Assembly (NCBI GenBank): GCA_026122225.1 | Contig: JANEZZ010003061.1 | Coordinates: 3,410,001-3,474,000 of the forward strand | Direction: 5' to 3' | Length of the DNA: 64,000 bases | DNA from: Heloderma charlesbogerti | Lineage: Eukaryota; Chordata; Lepidosauria; Squamata; Helodermatidae | Shown: piece after piece, positions 9,836 to 21,245 of the stretch | How the letters are laid out: each line of letters opens with the position of its first letter | Numbering within the stretch: the stretch's first letter is position 1 | The notes under the pieces: generated by a model | Databases searched by the model: none | Seen by the model: only the letters and a program-made list of their open reading frames with translations | What the model was told of the DNA's origin: nothing | Made by a program: the position numbers and the translations under genes

Positions 9836-11397
9836 AGCCTTAGACAAGGTCCCAGGATGGCTTACGTTCATGTTCGGAAAGGGTCGAGGAAAACAATAGA
9901 ATGGGAAAGACTAGAGATCTTTTCAAGAAAATCAGAGATATCAAGGGAACGTTTTGTGCAAAGACGGGCATGATAAAGGACAAAGAAGGCAGGGACCTAA
10001 CAGAAGCAGATGAGATTAAGAAGAGGTGGAAAGAATACACAGAAGAACTATACAGGAAAGATCTTAATGTCCCTGATAGCCATGATAGTGCAGTCACTGA
10101 ATTTGAGCCGGACATCCTAGAGAGTGAAGTCAAGTGGGCCTTAGGAAGCATGACTAACAACAAAGCTAGCAGAGATTACAGTATTCCAGCTGAGCTATTT
10201 AAGATCCTAAAAGATGATGCTGTTAAAGTGCTGCACTCAATATGCCAACAAATTTGGAACACTCAACCGCGGCCACAAGACTGGAAAGGGTCAGTTTACA
10301 TTCCAATTCCAAAGAAGGGCAATGCCAAAGAGTGTTCAAACTACCATACAATTGCGCTCATTTCACATGCCAGCAAGGTGATGCTCAAAATCCTACAAGC
10401 TAGGCTTTAGCAGTATGTGAACCGAGAACTACCGGAAGTACAAGCTGGGTTTTGAACAGGCAGAGGAACTAGAGATCAAATCGCCAACATTTGCTGGATC
10501 ATGGAGAAAGCAAGAGAATTCCAGAAAAACGTCTATTTCTGCTTCATTGACTACGCTAAAGCCTTTGATTGTGTGGATCACAACAAACTGTGGCAAATTC
10601 TCAAAGAGATGGGAGTACCAGACCACCTTACCTGTCTCCTGAGAAACCTGTACGAGGGTCAAGAAGCAACAGTAAGAGCCAGACATGGAACAACTAAGTG
10701 GTTCAAAATTGGGAAAGGAGTGTGACAAGGCTGCATATTGTCGCCCTGCTTATTTAATGTATATGCAGAGTACATCATGAGAAACGCTGGGTTGGATGAA
10801 TCAGAGGTCGGAATTAAGATTGCCAGGAGAATTATCAACAACCTCAGATACGCAGACGATACCACTCTAATGGCAGAAAGTGAAGAGGATCTAAAGAGCC
10901 TCTTGTTGAGGGTGAAAGTGGAGAGTGCAAAAGCTGGTTTGAAACTCAACATTAACAAAACGAAGATCATGGCATCTGGCCCCATCACTTCCTGGCATAT
11001 AGAAGGGGAAGAAATGGAAGCAGTGACAGCTCTTATTTTCTTGGGCTCCAAGATCACCACAGACGGTGACTGTAGCCATGAAATTAAAAGACGCTTGCTC
11101 CTTGGGAGGAAAGCTATGGCACACCTAGATAGCATAGTAAGAAGCAGAGACATCACCTTGCCGACAAAGGTTCGTATAATCAAAGCTATGGTTTTCCCAG
11201 TAGTAATGTATGGCTGTGAGAGCTGGACTATAAGGAAGGCTGAGTGCCGAAGAACTGATGCTTTCAAACTGTGGTGCTGGAGAAGACTCTTACGAGTCCC
11301 CTGGACTGCAAGGAGGTCAAATCAGGAAATCAGGCCTGGCGTGCTATGGTCCATGGGGTCACAAAGAGTCGGACATGACTTAACGACTGAATAACAA
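9836..11397 (+). mobile_element. BovB (RTE-clade) LINE, 5'-truncated
   Basis: The reverse transcriptase reading is closely BovB-like: YAKAFDCVDHNKLW, LSPCLFNVYAEYIM, NNLRYADDTTLMAESEEDL, MASGPITSW, FLGSKITTDGDCSHEIKRRL and MYGCESWT. The 5' half with the endonuclease is missing. The C-terminal end is internally deleted: sequence jumps from the RRSNQEI region directly to the last residues (SQRVGHDLTTE). It ends near 11,397 in an ACAACA-type tail. BovB is common in squamates and is thought to drive Sauria-type SINEs. Confidence 0.93.
9901..11394 (+). pseudogene. BovB reverse transcriptase, inactivated
   Basis: Collinear with the BovB RT in one frame but interrupted by in-frame stops at 10,408-10,410 (TAG), at about 10,453 (TGA) and at about 10,723 (TGA just before CAAGG, where a CGA is expected, so probable CpG decay). 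The catalytic YADD is intact at about 10,849-10,860. The downstream frame, 10,738-11,394, is open to its end. No activity is expected. Confidence 0.9.
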
Positions 11398-12455
11398 CAA
11401 CAGTTTGGAAAGCCATACTCATCTTCAGTTGGCACACACAAGTGCAATAAAGGTCTGGATTTGTGTCCCAGAAGTGCAAGGGCTCAGCAGGCAGCCATAC
11501 AATCCTGTGCAGGGTTTCCACCAGAAGCAGAGTTTTCTTTAATCAACCATCTTCCTTTTATATCATCAATTAACAGCACAATCCTACATTACTCAAAAGT
11601 AAGTCCCATTGAGTTCAAGGGGGCTTACTGCCAGGAAACTGGGAATTAGGATTGCAGCCCAAATAAAAAAAGCTAAGCATGACAGTAAATTTATTGAACA
11701 CGTTAAATTAAGATCCTTTTGCTCAACTAAGTAACTGAATTTTCATCCACTTTTTGGGATGGGGGTGGGAAGAACTGCCTTAAAAATGCATTGAGTCAAT
11801 CAAGATTTTGTACAGCAGTGCCATCAGCACTTAGGAGCCGCTTGTGAAAGTACACTAATTAAAATCTGATTGAACATTAACATTTTAATACGCAATTACC
11901 AAATTAAATGAGTAATTTAATTGATCTATTTAAATCACTGTGATTAATTATGCTAAATTATATTGGTTAAAACCATGAATACGTTTACCTCTTTACCTCA
12001 AAAACAGCATAATTTCCACACTTGTGGGTGGGAGGGAGGAAATAATCTGTTATTTAAAAATCCCCTCCCTTTACAGCCCTTTTGCTTTAAACCAGTGAAT
12101 AGTCTCAGTTTTTAAAGTAAACCCTCAGCCAGCAAGTGTAGATACAGAATTAATAAAGCAGAGACAGAAAGGGAGATGACCGGCCCTAGTCGAGTATGCT
12201 GGTCTTGTTAGACTGATACACCTCTGAGAATTTTAGGTTTCAGTATATAAGCAATTTTCTAATCCTGAAGGTTAAAAGAAAATCTTAAAATGTGATGTTT
12301 GTTGCAATTTCAAAATTTTGAGGCTATCCAGATGTAATTTGCAGTATCCACATCTTCCATTGTGCTTTATGTTAAGACAAATTCTCAGACAAAATTGATG
12401 GGTAGAATTCTGATGGGTAGAATAAAATAAACCAGAACATTTTGCCAAAAATAAC
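11398..12455. other. No gene; one short degraded MITE
   Basis: At about 11,571-11,662 is a copy of the squamate repeat containing 'acaatcctacattactcaaa', AAGTAAGTCCCATTGAG and 'ggattgcagcc'. The remainder is AT-rich and unassigned. Confidence 0.5.
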
Positions 12456-12456
12456 T

Positions 12457-12600
12457 GAGGGTGCAATCTTATGTGTATTTAGACTGAAAAAAGTCTTGCA
12501 ACTTCCAGCATGCATCAGCCAGCATGGCTGGGTGGAAGAATGGTGGGAGTTATAGGACTTTTTTTTTTCTGTCTAAACATCTGCAGGATTGCACCCTAAG
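12457..12600. mobile_element. Palindromic MITE (GGGTGCAATCCTATG family), copy 1
   Basis: Inverted ends GGGTGCAATCTTATG and GGATTGCACCC enclose inverted arms (AAGTCTTGCAACTTCCAGCATG and its complement) around a CAGCCAGCATGGCTGG-type centre. The whole copy can fold into one hairpin. No coding capacity and no certain target duplication. Confidence 0.8.
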
Positions 12601-12695
12601 ATGAGAATGAGTGATGGGTCTACACACTCTCCTCTTTCTCTGAGAAATCGCATCATTATCATCAACAACATCATCTCACATGTCTAAATTGGCAT

Positions 12696-12833
12696 AAGGG
12701 AGCAATCCTATGCATGTTTAGACAGAAAAAAGTCCTACAATTCCCAGCATGCGTCAACCAGCATGGCTGGCTGGGGAAAGCTGGGAGTTCTAGGACTCTT
12801 TTCCATCTAAAACATCCATAGGACTGTGCCCTG
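12696..12833. mobile_element. Palindromic MITE (GGGTGCAATCCTATG family), copy 2
   Basis: Same structure as the copy at 12,457: GGGAGCAATCCTATGCATG start, GTCCTACAATTCCCAGCATG arm, complementary right arm and an AGGACTGTGCCC end. Confidence 0.8.
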
Positions 12834-13185
12834 AAGGAAGGAAATTATAAGCCATTTCATGAGCTTCTGAAGTTGCATTTTGCAGCTTTTTCTTTCACTT
12901 GGTGAATGTGCAATTTAAAATAATACTTAGTGGATGAAAAACAATAACAGAAATCAAATTAAACCAGGAGCATGCATAACATGCCAACTCTTAGCTGGAC
13001 TATCACTTCATAATTCTATCAGCCTGGGTGTGTTTATTCACACTACTTAGGAATTAACATTTGAAGAAAATTATTCCTATACTGAGCAGCACAGTTTAAA
13101 TGATCAAACGTACTATTAATGACTCTTATTCACTCCCAACAAGCTGGATCTTTTCGTACCCTCAAATTACATGCTCACTTGTTTT

Positions 13186-13347
13186 AAAGGGCGCAATCTT
13201 ATGCATGTTTAGACAGAAAAAAAGTCCTACAACTCCCAGCATGCCCCAGCCAGCACAGCATAGCTGGCTGGGGCATGCTGGGCAGCTGGGGCATGCTGGG
13301 AGTTGTAGGACTTTTTTCTGTCTAAACATGCATAGGATTGTGCCCTT
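13186..13347. mobile_element. Palindromic MITE (GGGTGCAATCCTATG family), copy 3
   Basis: Best preserved copy. The arm GTCCTACAACTCCCAGCATG is matched almost perfectly by its reverse complement. The centre holds an extra GGGGCATGCTGGGCAGCT repeat, suggesting replication slippage inside the hairpin. Confidence 0.85.
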
Positions 13348-13664
13348 AGTGTGTTTTTAGGAAGGTCTTTAACTGATTATTTTTCTTTTAATGAATCAGC
13401 AGCTGAACATATATATAATAGTGAATATATAACGAAATATAATGGTTATATAACCAAGCAGTATAGAATAACAAATGTAGCTAATCATTTGGTTTCAACA
13501 GATGGTGTTTTAGTTTTAATGCCTTATGATTTTATATCTGTATGTTTGTAATATGCTCTGAATATTTATGGAGAGAAAAGCACGGTACCAACATTTAAAC
13601 ACAATAATATTTTTGCCTGCCTGGAAACACTCCCTCATTTAGCAAATTTAATGTAAGAGTGCCA

Positions 13665-13766
13665 GTGTAGCGTAGTGGTTAGCATGTTCAGTCATGCGAT
13701 GCAGCACACTGAGTTTCCTTGGGCCAGTCACTATCCCGCAACTAACGGCGATCTCACACGGTTATT
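13665..13766 (+). mobile_element. Sauria-type tRNA-derived SINE, left part
   Basis: GCCAGTGTAGCGTAGTGGTTAGCATG is the tRNA-like promoter start of a squamate SINE, followed by 'cttgggccagtcac'. The SINE is cut at 13,766 by the element at 13,767-15,738 and continues at 15,739-15,800 (CACAGGGTTATTCTAAGGATAAA), the usual SINE order. Confidence 0.8.
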
Positions 13767-15738
13767 TTTTTTAAATACTTTTTATTTATTTTTGTCTTTA
13801 TAAATGAAATAAACAGTACCAACAACCTGATCAATAACTACAATTTCTCAACAGTACAATATTCTTAGAAGGACACAACAATACCGAAAAGAAGAAGAAA
13901 GGAAAGGAAAAGAAAGGAAAGGAAAGGAAAGGAAAGATTTTTTCCCTTTCTTTTTTAAAGGGTTAAATTTAAACTCCAATACACACGGGCTTCGGATCCC
14001 ATTCTAATTTAAAAACTATACCTATAACATGAGCAATATTACAATTTAATAATCAGCCTTACATTTCAATATTATATCATCAGTCTTATAGCAAGAAAGC
14101 AGGCCTACAATTCATTCCCAGTAACCATATATTGCCCTTAGGTTAGAATATAATAGTAATAATAAAGCTTAACAGTTTAACCAACCAAAAATCTTACTAA
14201 ATAGTCTTATAGTAATGATAATAATTGTAATAATAATAACAACAGCAAAAAAGATGAAATTATAATGATATATAATAAAGCTTGAAAGCAACCTTACAAC
14301 AGTCAGTAATATATCTTATACTAGATATATAAATGAGTGTGCACAATACACCCTCAAACAATATATTTAAATACAGCATATCCTATCCATTTTAGAGAAT
14401 GAGAATTTAAAGAAAAATAAAAAAGAGAAGAAAAATGAAAGAAAGCAAATGAATGTTATGTATAATCAGTTATCTCTGATCTAGCCTGAATCACACAGAC
14501 TAAACATAGACAGATAACAAAACTTGTTTAAAGGTTCCAGTTCATGGGGCTGGAACAGAAATCTCATGCATTTTTCCATTCAGCCATGCCTCCACCATTT
14601 CATGATTTAGGAACTTCATCTGACCTTCAGAAACAATGCAAAATATCACAGGATATTTTAAGTGATATTGTAAGCTCATTTGTTTTGCCATATTTTTTGC
14701 CTTGATGAATTGCCTTCTTTTATCAGCCACCTCTTTGATGTAATCCGGAAATAACATAAATTTATCTTGTTTCCAAAAAAGATTTCCACCCTCTCTTGCC
14801 AAATGCAAGATGTAATTCTTTGTGGAGATTCTTGCAGATTGGACTATAATCGTATAGCCAGTCCCTTTAGCATTTGGCACACGAAATGCATGCTCAATAT
14901 CAAGTAAATAATCAGATGGCACAGGGAGTATCTCATGCAAAACCTTGTCTACAAAGGTAGGCAAATTTACATCTCTAGGCAAATTTTTAATAACAATAAT
15001 ATGTACATTGGATCTGCACATGAAGGCCTCCAGTTGGGAAATTCTGACAGCGAAACTTTTGAAAAAAGCTTGTGTGTTAGTTTCATTCGTTGTCAGCCTA
15101 TCTTGCAGCTCGTTAACCTTTGCCTCCATTTTTTGCCAAGAAGTATTAATTAAATCCACAGCTTCTTGCAGGGCGGTGATGGAATTCTGGATTAAATCCA
15201 ACCTCAGCTTGTTCAGCAAATTGCGAAGATAAAGTTTTTATCAAAGTAAGTAATTCCCCTATATCTTCGGTTCTCGGAGCTTTTGCCAATGGAGGAACGG
15301 GGGAGTGGGTGGTGATGCAGTTCCTTTCTTTCTCCTCGCTGTAGCCATGTTTCTCTTCAAACAAATCTTGAAGGTCCTCAGATATTCTCAAATACTGTTG
15401 ATATTTCTTAAACCATCCCTCAGATGTTGTTATTTCTTAATCCATATATTACAATGGAACATGTCATCCCTATTTTCTCCTATTAGATAGGAGTTTCAAA
15501 TCAGCTTTTTGTGATGTTTACGCTCTGAGAGGTAGTCTCGGAATCCAGCCCCCCCCCCCGCTTCTTCGCAGAGAGTACTTTTCTCCAAGATCTCATCCAG
15601 CTGCTGCTCTGCCCCCCCTTTTAATTCCAGGGGGGAGATGAAAAGGTGTTTCAACCTTTTAAAAAGCTGTTTGAGATAGCATCCTGTGGAAGCTCCGTGG
15701 AATGCTACAAGGGCGACTTTGGTTCCAACCAGAAGTCC
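13767..15738 (-). mobile_element. L1-like element carrying ORF1 but no ORF2
   Basis: The insertion is bounded by a 14-bp direct repeat with one mismatch (13,753-13,766 CTCACACGGTTATT; 15,739-15,752 CTCACAGGGTTATT) lying within a SINE. On the minus strand it has about 350 bp of 5' leader, an L1 ORF1-like region (15,391 to 14,542), about 775 bp of AT-rich 3' sequence and an A/T-rich tail at the left end. No endonuclease or reverse transcriptase is recognisable. It resembles the HAL1 (half-L1) layout known in mammals, though an internally deleted L1 is equally compatible. Confidence 0.75.
14542..15391 (-). pseudogene. L1 ORF1p-like RNA-binding protein, frameshifted
   Basis: Two overlapping frames (15,391-15,146 and 15,219-14,542) make up the region, with a frameshift near 15,225. 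The second part has a heptad-rich segment (LQEAVDLINTSWQKMEAKV), an RRM-like strand (SNVHIIVIKNLP) and a C-terminal domain with 'EHAFRVP', 'ILHLAREGG', 'LFPDYIKEVADKRRQF'. These match the coiled-coil, RRM and CTD order of L1 ORF1p, an RNA-binding chaperone of the L1 particle. Confidence 0.75.
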
Positions 15739-15800
15739 CTCACAGGGTTATTCTAAGGATAAAGGGCAAGGCTCAGTGTCACACGAGTATGCACCTGCTC
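15739..15800 (+). mobile_element. Sauria-type SINE, right part
   Basis: Continuation of the SINE begun at 13,665, displaced by the L1-like insertion and starting with the second copy of its target duplication. Confidence 0.65.
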
Positions 15801-16323
15801 ATGCAGTGGGGCTTTTCTCTCTTCTCCACTCCCCCTGCAGTCCCCTGAGCCCCCACCCCCAGTCTGTTCAGTAGGGTGCACCAACTTCTGGGAGCAGATT
15901 TTGAAGGTAGTGGGGGGGGGCTGCAGGAGGAGAGAGAATGACTCCCCATCCCGCTGATGGAAGCGGTTCTGGAGTTTCTACTTGTTTACTGATTACTACA
16001 GGAATTGGTGGTCCTGGAGTTTCTACTTGTTTACTGATATTGGGTAGATCAGCAAAGGGCTTTTGGAAATCCCTTCCCAAATGGGCTGCCACTCAGCCAG
16101 TACAGAATACATGTAAAAATCTGAAGCTTGTTACAGAGATGGCTTAAACTAGGGGTATGATGAATATAAGCAAACTGGAAAGCATCCACCATGAACTCAC
16201 AGAGAGAGAACGTGTTTCAAGATGCTAGAAAGGCTGACTTTATTTATAATAAAGCCCAGGATAGGATTACTTTATTTACGCCCCAATAAGTAATCTTTTC
16301 CAGCATCCTGAGACACAGTAAAC
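15801..16323. other. No gene; short tandem duplication
   Basis: At about 15,968-16,042 a ~46-bp unit containing GGAGTTTCTACTTGTTTACTG occurs twice in tandem. Nothing else is recognised. Confidence 0.6.
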
Positions 16324-17930
16324 TAGAGGTAGGCAACTTTTTTGGGCCCATGGACACATCTGGTTATTTCAAAAACTGTCATGGGCACTACCACAAAATG
16401 GCTGCCATGGGAGGAGTGGCAAGTCGCAAATAACTTGCCCTAATGACTATGTACAAGGCAGAGGTGGGGTCTGAGCCACAACACACTACACAACTCCTTT
16501 GAACTTCTTCAGCAAAAACGCTATTTCATATAATGCAAACTCTTTCTCTCTCTCTCTCTCTCTCCCCGCCCCCCCCTTCCCATCTTCTGTCAGCCAGCTC
16601 TTTCCTTACTGTCTCTTTTTCTCTCTTAGTCTCATTTCTGGGAAATGAAGATGACAGCAACTAGAATTCCTCATTTTGCTTTGCACTGATCCAAGCAGCT
16701 GGTAAGAAGTAATTAATTAAAATTTAATTTAATCAAGGTTGCAATCCTATGCATGTTCAGACAGAGGGTGTTTCTACATTAAACAAAACCCCTGCAAAAA
16801 TCCACATCCTTTCCAGAGCTCCCTGCTTTCAGTTTCTTTGCAGGATTAGGGAGGGCTCCTTTACATGGTGGACACATGGTTTGAACTGAGGGAGTGCCTC
16901 CCTCCCTCCCTGGTATGTGTGCAAAGGAGTGTAGGGGGGTGTTCTTGTTTTCGTAGCCTAACTTCTGCTGTACTCTTTTCTCACAGCCCCCAGGAAACCT
17001 CTGACTTACTTCTGAGTAGACATAAAATCGGCACATCCTCAGCACACTTACGTGGGAGTAAACCCCATTGAACTCAGTCGGACTTACTTCTGAGTAGACA
17101 TAAGAGCATCCTGTAAGTCTGCAACCCTCAGCAGACTTACTTGGGAGGAAGCCCCATTGAACTTAATGGGGTGCTCTGAATCAACAGAGGACGTTGCTTC
17201 TGAACTTGGTGGGGAGGGGATTAGATGTGTGTCTCCCTTCATTGCAGGGAGGCATTGTACCCTCTTCTTCCCACTGAGAACGGTGCTCAAGCATTTACAT
17301 GGCAGACACCTGGGAATCGAGGAAAGTCCTTCCTCTGTTCCTCAGCAAGACTTGAGCAGAGGCAGGAGTTGGAAGGCAATTCTTGCCCTTGCACCTGTCA
17401 ATTATGCTCCTGCATGCCCGCCCCCATCCTCAATGCCTTCCTCATCCTAACAGCACGCACCCCCCAGCAACTGAAACCAAATGCTCACAGCAGGCAGACA
17501 CAGCGGTTTCTTCTGCTATTGGAGAATTTCACAGGGAGGTCATGGCGCTCCTGTTCCGTGGGCTGGAAAAAATACATTTTTTGCCTTTGGGGAAAACATG
17601 AGATAGGCTGGAGGAAATGGCGGGAGACACCCTGGAGTGCAACGGCGTCATCTAAAGAGCCTGCAAACTTCTGTGACAGAGCCATCTCAATAGCAGGATA
17701 AAAGCTCCATGTGAAGAACCCCAGAATGAAGTCCTACAACTTCCAGCATTCCCCAGTATGGCTGGGGAATGCTGTGAATTTTAGGACTTTGTTCTGTCTA
17801 AACATGCATAGGATTGCATCCCAAGTTAATTAAAAAAACAAAACGTGCAAGGCAGAGGGCACTTTGTTGGTGATCAAGAAACTATCTGGGGGCACATTGG
17901 TGCCTATGTATTCCATGTTGCCTACCCCTG
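16324..17930. mobile_element. hAT-like element enlarged by nested repeats
   Basis: Ends TAGAGGTAGGCAAC and GTTGCCTACCCCTG form inverted termini of the CAGGGGT(N) hAT type. Flanks cagtaaac and gcttaaac match at five of eight bases. Inside are a (TC)n run (about 16,540-16,563) and a second element at 16,736-17,824. The left part, with ACAAAATGGCTGCCATGGGAG and AAGGCAGAGGTGGGGTCTGAG, matches the repeat at 20,267-20,700. Confidence 0.6.
16736..17824. mobile_element. Palindromic MITE copy 4, split by an insertion
   Basis: TTGCAATCCTATGCATGTTC (16,738 on) and the right two-thirds (AGTCCTACAACTTCCAGCAT to ATGCATAGGATTGCATCC, 17,729-17,823) belong to the family seen at 12,457-13,347. About 960 bp (about 16,767-17,725) separates them. 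That insert begins GGGTGTTTCTACAT and ends with a roughly inverted ATGTGAAGAACCCC, and holds repeated ACTTACTTCTGAGTAGACAT units, so it is probably another MITE. Confidence 0.6.
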
Positions 17931-18254
17931 GCTTAAACTGATCAGTTTCCATATACTTTACTATTACCTGTTTAGGCTTTTTTGTTGTGTTTAATTAGAA
18001 CTTAGATTTTTAAAGTAACATGCTATTTAAAGTAACATGCGATTGGATAGAAATGAGCTAAAGAAATAAACAGGTTTTTTTTTTAATAGGTTAATAACTT
18101 CCTACCTACTTGAGTTAAGCGAAACATTACATGATATTCTATAGATGGAGTCTCCAAAGTCCATTTCGATTTATATTGCAAAGCCTCAACCTTTGGCAGA
18201 GACAAAGGTGTAAATCCCAAGCTATAGTCTGCTATATCACACAATACATTCACC

Positions 18255-18600
18255 TGGTTTGCATGTCATAACAACCCACAGTTTGTTAGACCACGGTTTG
18301 GTGGGAATGAAGTGGAAGCAAGAGAGAGTGCTAGTTCTTGCTGCCCAATCACCCCCACTGCAGCTGGGTGGAGCTAAATAACCCAGTGACCCTCTGTCCC
18401 TGAATTGTTTAAAGTGACATCAAATCCAAAATTGTTGGTTGTTGGGGGAGGAACAACTTGTAAGCCATGAACAAACCATAGATTACATGTTTGGGTTGTT
18501 CCTCCCCCAACAACCCACTATTCCAGGTTTGGACATCATGATAAACAACCCAGAGATGGAGCATCCCTGGGTTGTTTAGCTCAACAGGAGAGGGCAGGTG
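18255..18600. repeat. AACAACCC palindromic repeat
   Basis: GGTTGTTGGGGGAGGAACAAC (about 18,437) and GGGTTGTTCCTCCCCCAACA (about 18,494) form an inverted repeat with a short loop. Flanking AACAACCCACAG and CTGGGTTGTTTAG motifs are also inverted. It appears related to the sequence into which the DIRS element inserted (25,396-25,575 and 42,400-42,540). Confidence 0.6.
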
Positions 18601-18666
18601 TGTGGGGGGAAGCTGAATGGGAGCCAGCATGTTTACTTGCTCCCACTCATCCACAGCTTCTCAGCG

Positions 18667-18815
18667 TTTAAACCAGGCGTAGATAATTTGTGACCCTCTG
18701 CACATTTTGGCCTACAATGCCCATCAGCCCTAGTCAATATAGCTGATAGTGGGGAATTATAGCCGTTGTATGCCAAAATATCTGGAGGGCCACAAGTTGC
18801 CCACTGGTTTAAAGA
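18667..18815. mobile_element. hAT-like MITE (CCCTCCAGATG family), diverged
   Basis: 'GACCCTCTGCACATTTTGGCC ... CCCATCAGCCC' is matched by 'ATATCTGGAGGGCCACAAGT', an inverted arrangement typical of a very common squamate MITE. Other copies lie at 43,383, 48,076 and 51,518. Confidence 0.75.
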
Positions 18816-20266
18816 AACTGGGTAGCTGTGACATGCAAATTGGACCATTAAAATGTGTTTCAGTCTTTGCAACAAAATAAAAATGGAATGCTATATCATC
18901 CAAGATGGAAGCTATGCTAAAGCAGAGTCAAACCTTTTGACTCCCTAACAGTGGCCTCTTCGTAAACTAGAGACACAATCTGTCCCGTTCTGCATGCAGA
19001 AAAGATCCCCATAAAGTGCTTTAGCCCTCCCTCCCTCCTGCATGCAGGTCCACTACAATATGCTTGGCTGTTACCTGAAACAGGTAGTCCATCTGGACCT
19101 CTCATAGAGCAATCCATCCATCCCCAGGACAGTGCCCACTGGAGCAGGAGGATCACTGAATCCACATAGGGAGATCCTAGTCATCCTACATGGGCTTCCA
19201 GTTACACATCACGGGCAAGCATGTTGCAGTGCACCTGGAACTATTCATGTCCAGCAGTGGAGGAGACTGGAGTGCTAAATATTCCAATAAGTCCTATAGG
19301 GATTCTTCCCCATGTCCACAGCTCTGTAATCTGTATGTGAGAGAGGATGGACCATGCCCTTAGATTGGCCAATTAGTGGTGTTTTTTAAAAAATAAAAAG
19401 TCTATTCCTATTGATGCCCCCCTCCCTTTAAGTTGTTTATAAATGTGGATGCTTCTTAACTAGTGTGAAGAAATATGAGACAGAACAGATTCACTCTTTA
19501 TCCAAAGTTTGGTTATTGGATTTTGTTTCTTAGCCTGAATGCTCCATCTGTCTCAGGTTTATGTTGATAAAATGCATGCATATTAATAGCAAATGTGAAC
19601 ATCTGAGATGGCTTGAACCAACTCAAACACATAAGGTTATGCATTATGCAGTTGCACATATGGTACCTTCCAAGAGAACAAAAACATCAACTTAATAAAG
19701 TCTAAGTCTAAGTAAAGATGAGGTTAAAATGTCATCTTGTTCTACTAGCTGAAACTACTTCAGCTGCAGGGTTTAGCACATCACAGCTCAGTTGTGATAT
19801 AATAAAATAGGTAACATGTTTTTAAAGAGGTAAGATCAACACCTTCTATTTAAAGCTCTTTAAAAAACCTCACTTAATGAGACTCCAAAACTGAATTTTA
19901 TACATTTAGTTCTGATGTCCTGATGGCTCTAGCCTTTCATAATAAATCTTAGCCCAACCTTTGGTGTAGAAGGGTGATGGGTGGAGGTACAGTTCTGTTG
20001 CACATATTTCAACCCATTTTGTGGATTAATCTATCAAAAGGATATAGAAGAAAAACGATATAGAAAATGTCATGAAGGTATGGATTATGCTTCTTGTTCT
20101 TGAGTCTTTACAGCTCGATTATTGACCCATCTCTGCCCTTTGATAGGATAATGCATGGGAACAAGAGGCTGGTTCCTGCATAATAAAAACCTAGGCATCT
20201 GTATAATGTTCTTATTTATATTTGGGTCCAGGGGCCATATGTAGTTATGTAGACTAGCTCCTAACA
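18816..20266. other. No gene recognised
   Basis: AT-rich DNA. A 250-bp piece at about 18,950-19,200 has inverted GCATGCAG motifs but no identifiable family. Confidence 0.45.
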
Positions 20267-20700
20267 GGGGTCCCCAAACTCTCTGGGTCAGGAATTTTGA
20301 ATGTTGTGGGTGCTCTCACAAAATGGCTGCCATGGGGGCTTGCCCATTCATAAAATAGCTGCCAAGGTGGGCATGGCTGATCTTAAAACACTCATTTCAC
20401 AGAAAGCAAACTGGTGAGACTAAAAGAAAAGTAACTTTCCCCAAAACCCAAGTACGAGGCAGAGGTGGAGCCTGAGCTCCAAAACAAAAAAATCATTTTT
20501 TTGAATCCAGATACAGCTGGCGCTAGAGGGCAGAACTTCACCGTGCAGCATGCCAGACACCCAATTAAAAATTATTTTAAAAATCTTAAGAAATAAAGTT
20601 AAAATGAGGAGACACAGGAAGGCTAGAGGGCGCCAAGAGAGGCACATTGGTGCAGGCAAATTGGTGCCCATAGGCACCACACTGGAGACCCCAAAGGAGG
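20267..20700. mobile_element. hAT-like non-autonomous element
   Basis: CAGGGGTCCCCAAACT start and an inverted GGAGACCCCAAAG end, with GTGCTCTCACAAAATGGCTG, AGGCAGAGGTGGAGCCTGAG and ATTGGTGCCCATAGGCACCA between. The same blocks occur in order in the element at 16,324-17,930. No coding region. Confidence 0.65.
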
Positions 20701-20844
20701 TGTATCAGTGTCAAAAATCAGGCAGATGTACCAAAGTCTTAACAGGAATCTCTATTCAACAGTTTCAAGAGACAGACACACTCAAGAAAGATTAAGGAAG
20801 GACAGGAAGTGTTCCAAGGAATAGTCTGAGGGCACATCATGCAG

Positions 20845-20985
20845 CCACCTAGCTGAAGCTAAGCAGATCTGGGTCTGGTCAGTGCCAGGATGGGAGATTG
20901 CCCATGAATCCTATGTATGCTGCCTTGAGCTCCATGATAGAAAAAAAAACCAGGATATAAATGTACTAATAAATTAATCTAATAA
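20845..20985 (+). mobile_element. 5S-like SINE
   Basis: AAGCTAAGCAGATCTGGGTC, TGGTCAGTGCC and AGGATGGGAGATTGCC follow the internal promoter of 5S rRNA. They are followed by 'TGCTGCCTTGAGCTCC', an A-rich stretch and 'GGATATAAATGTA', the usual tail of a squamate 5S-type SINE. This is an ordinary dispersed copy, unlike the hairpin at 9,044. Confidence 0.75.
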
Positions 20986-21082
20986 AGATACACTCACGCA
21001 TCATCTGTAAATCAGAGTAACTTTAAAAGCTCCTGTAATCCCCAGAAAAGATTGCTGCGATGTGTACGTTCTTCTTAGTAGT

Positions 21083-21245
21083 AAAAAACAGACTCTGGTG
21101 GCACCGTAAAAACTAACAAGTTTATTATGGCATGAGCTTTTGTGGATTATAGTCCACAAACACATATGCCATCATAAACGTGTTAATGCTTAAGGTGCTC
21201 CCATTCTTGTTGTTTTTGCTGCAACAGTTAACTTGGCTACCCTTC
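21083..21245. repeat. Dispersed repeat with CTCTGGTGGCACC end
   Basis: AGACTCTGGTGGCACC, AACAAGTTTATTATGGCATG, AGCTTTTGTGGATTATAGTC and GCTGCAACAGTTAACTTGGC follow a repeat widespread in sauropsid genomes. I recall the pattern but not a certain family name. Confidence 0.5.
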
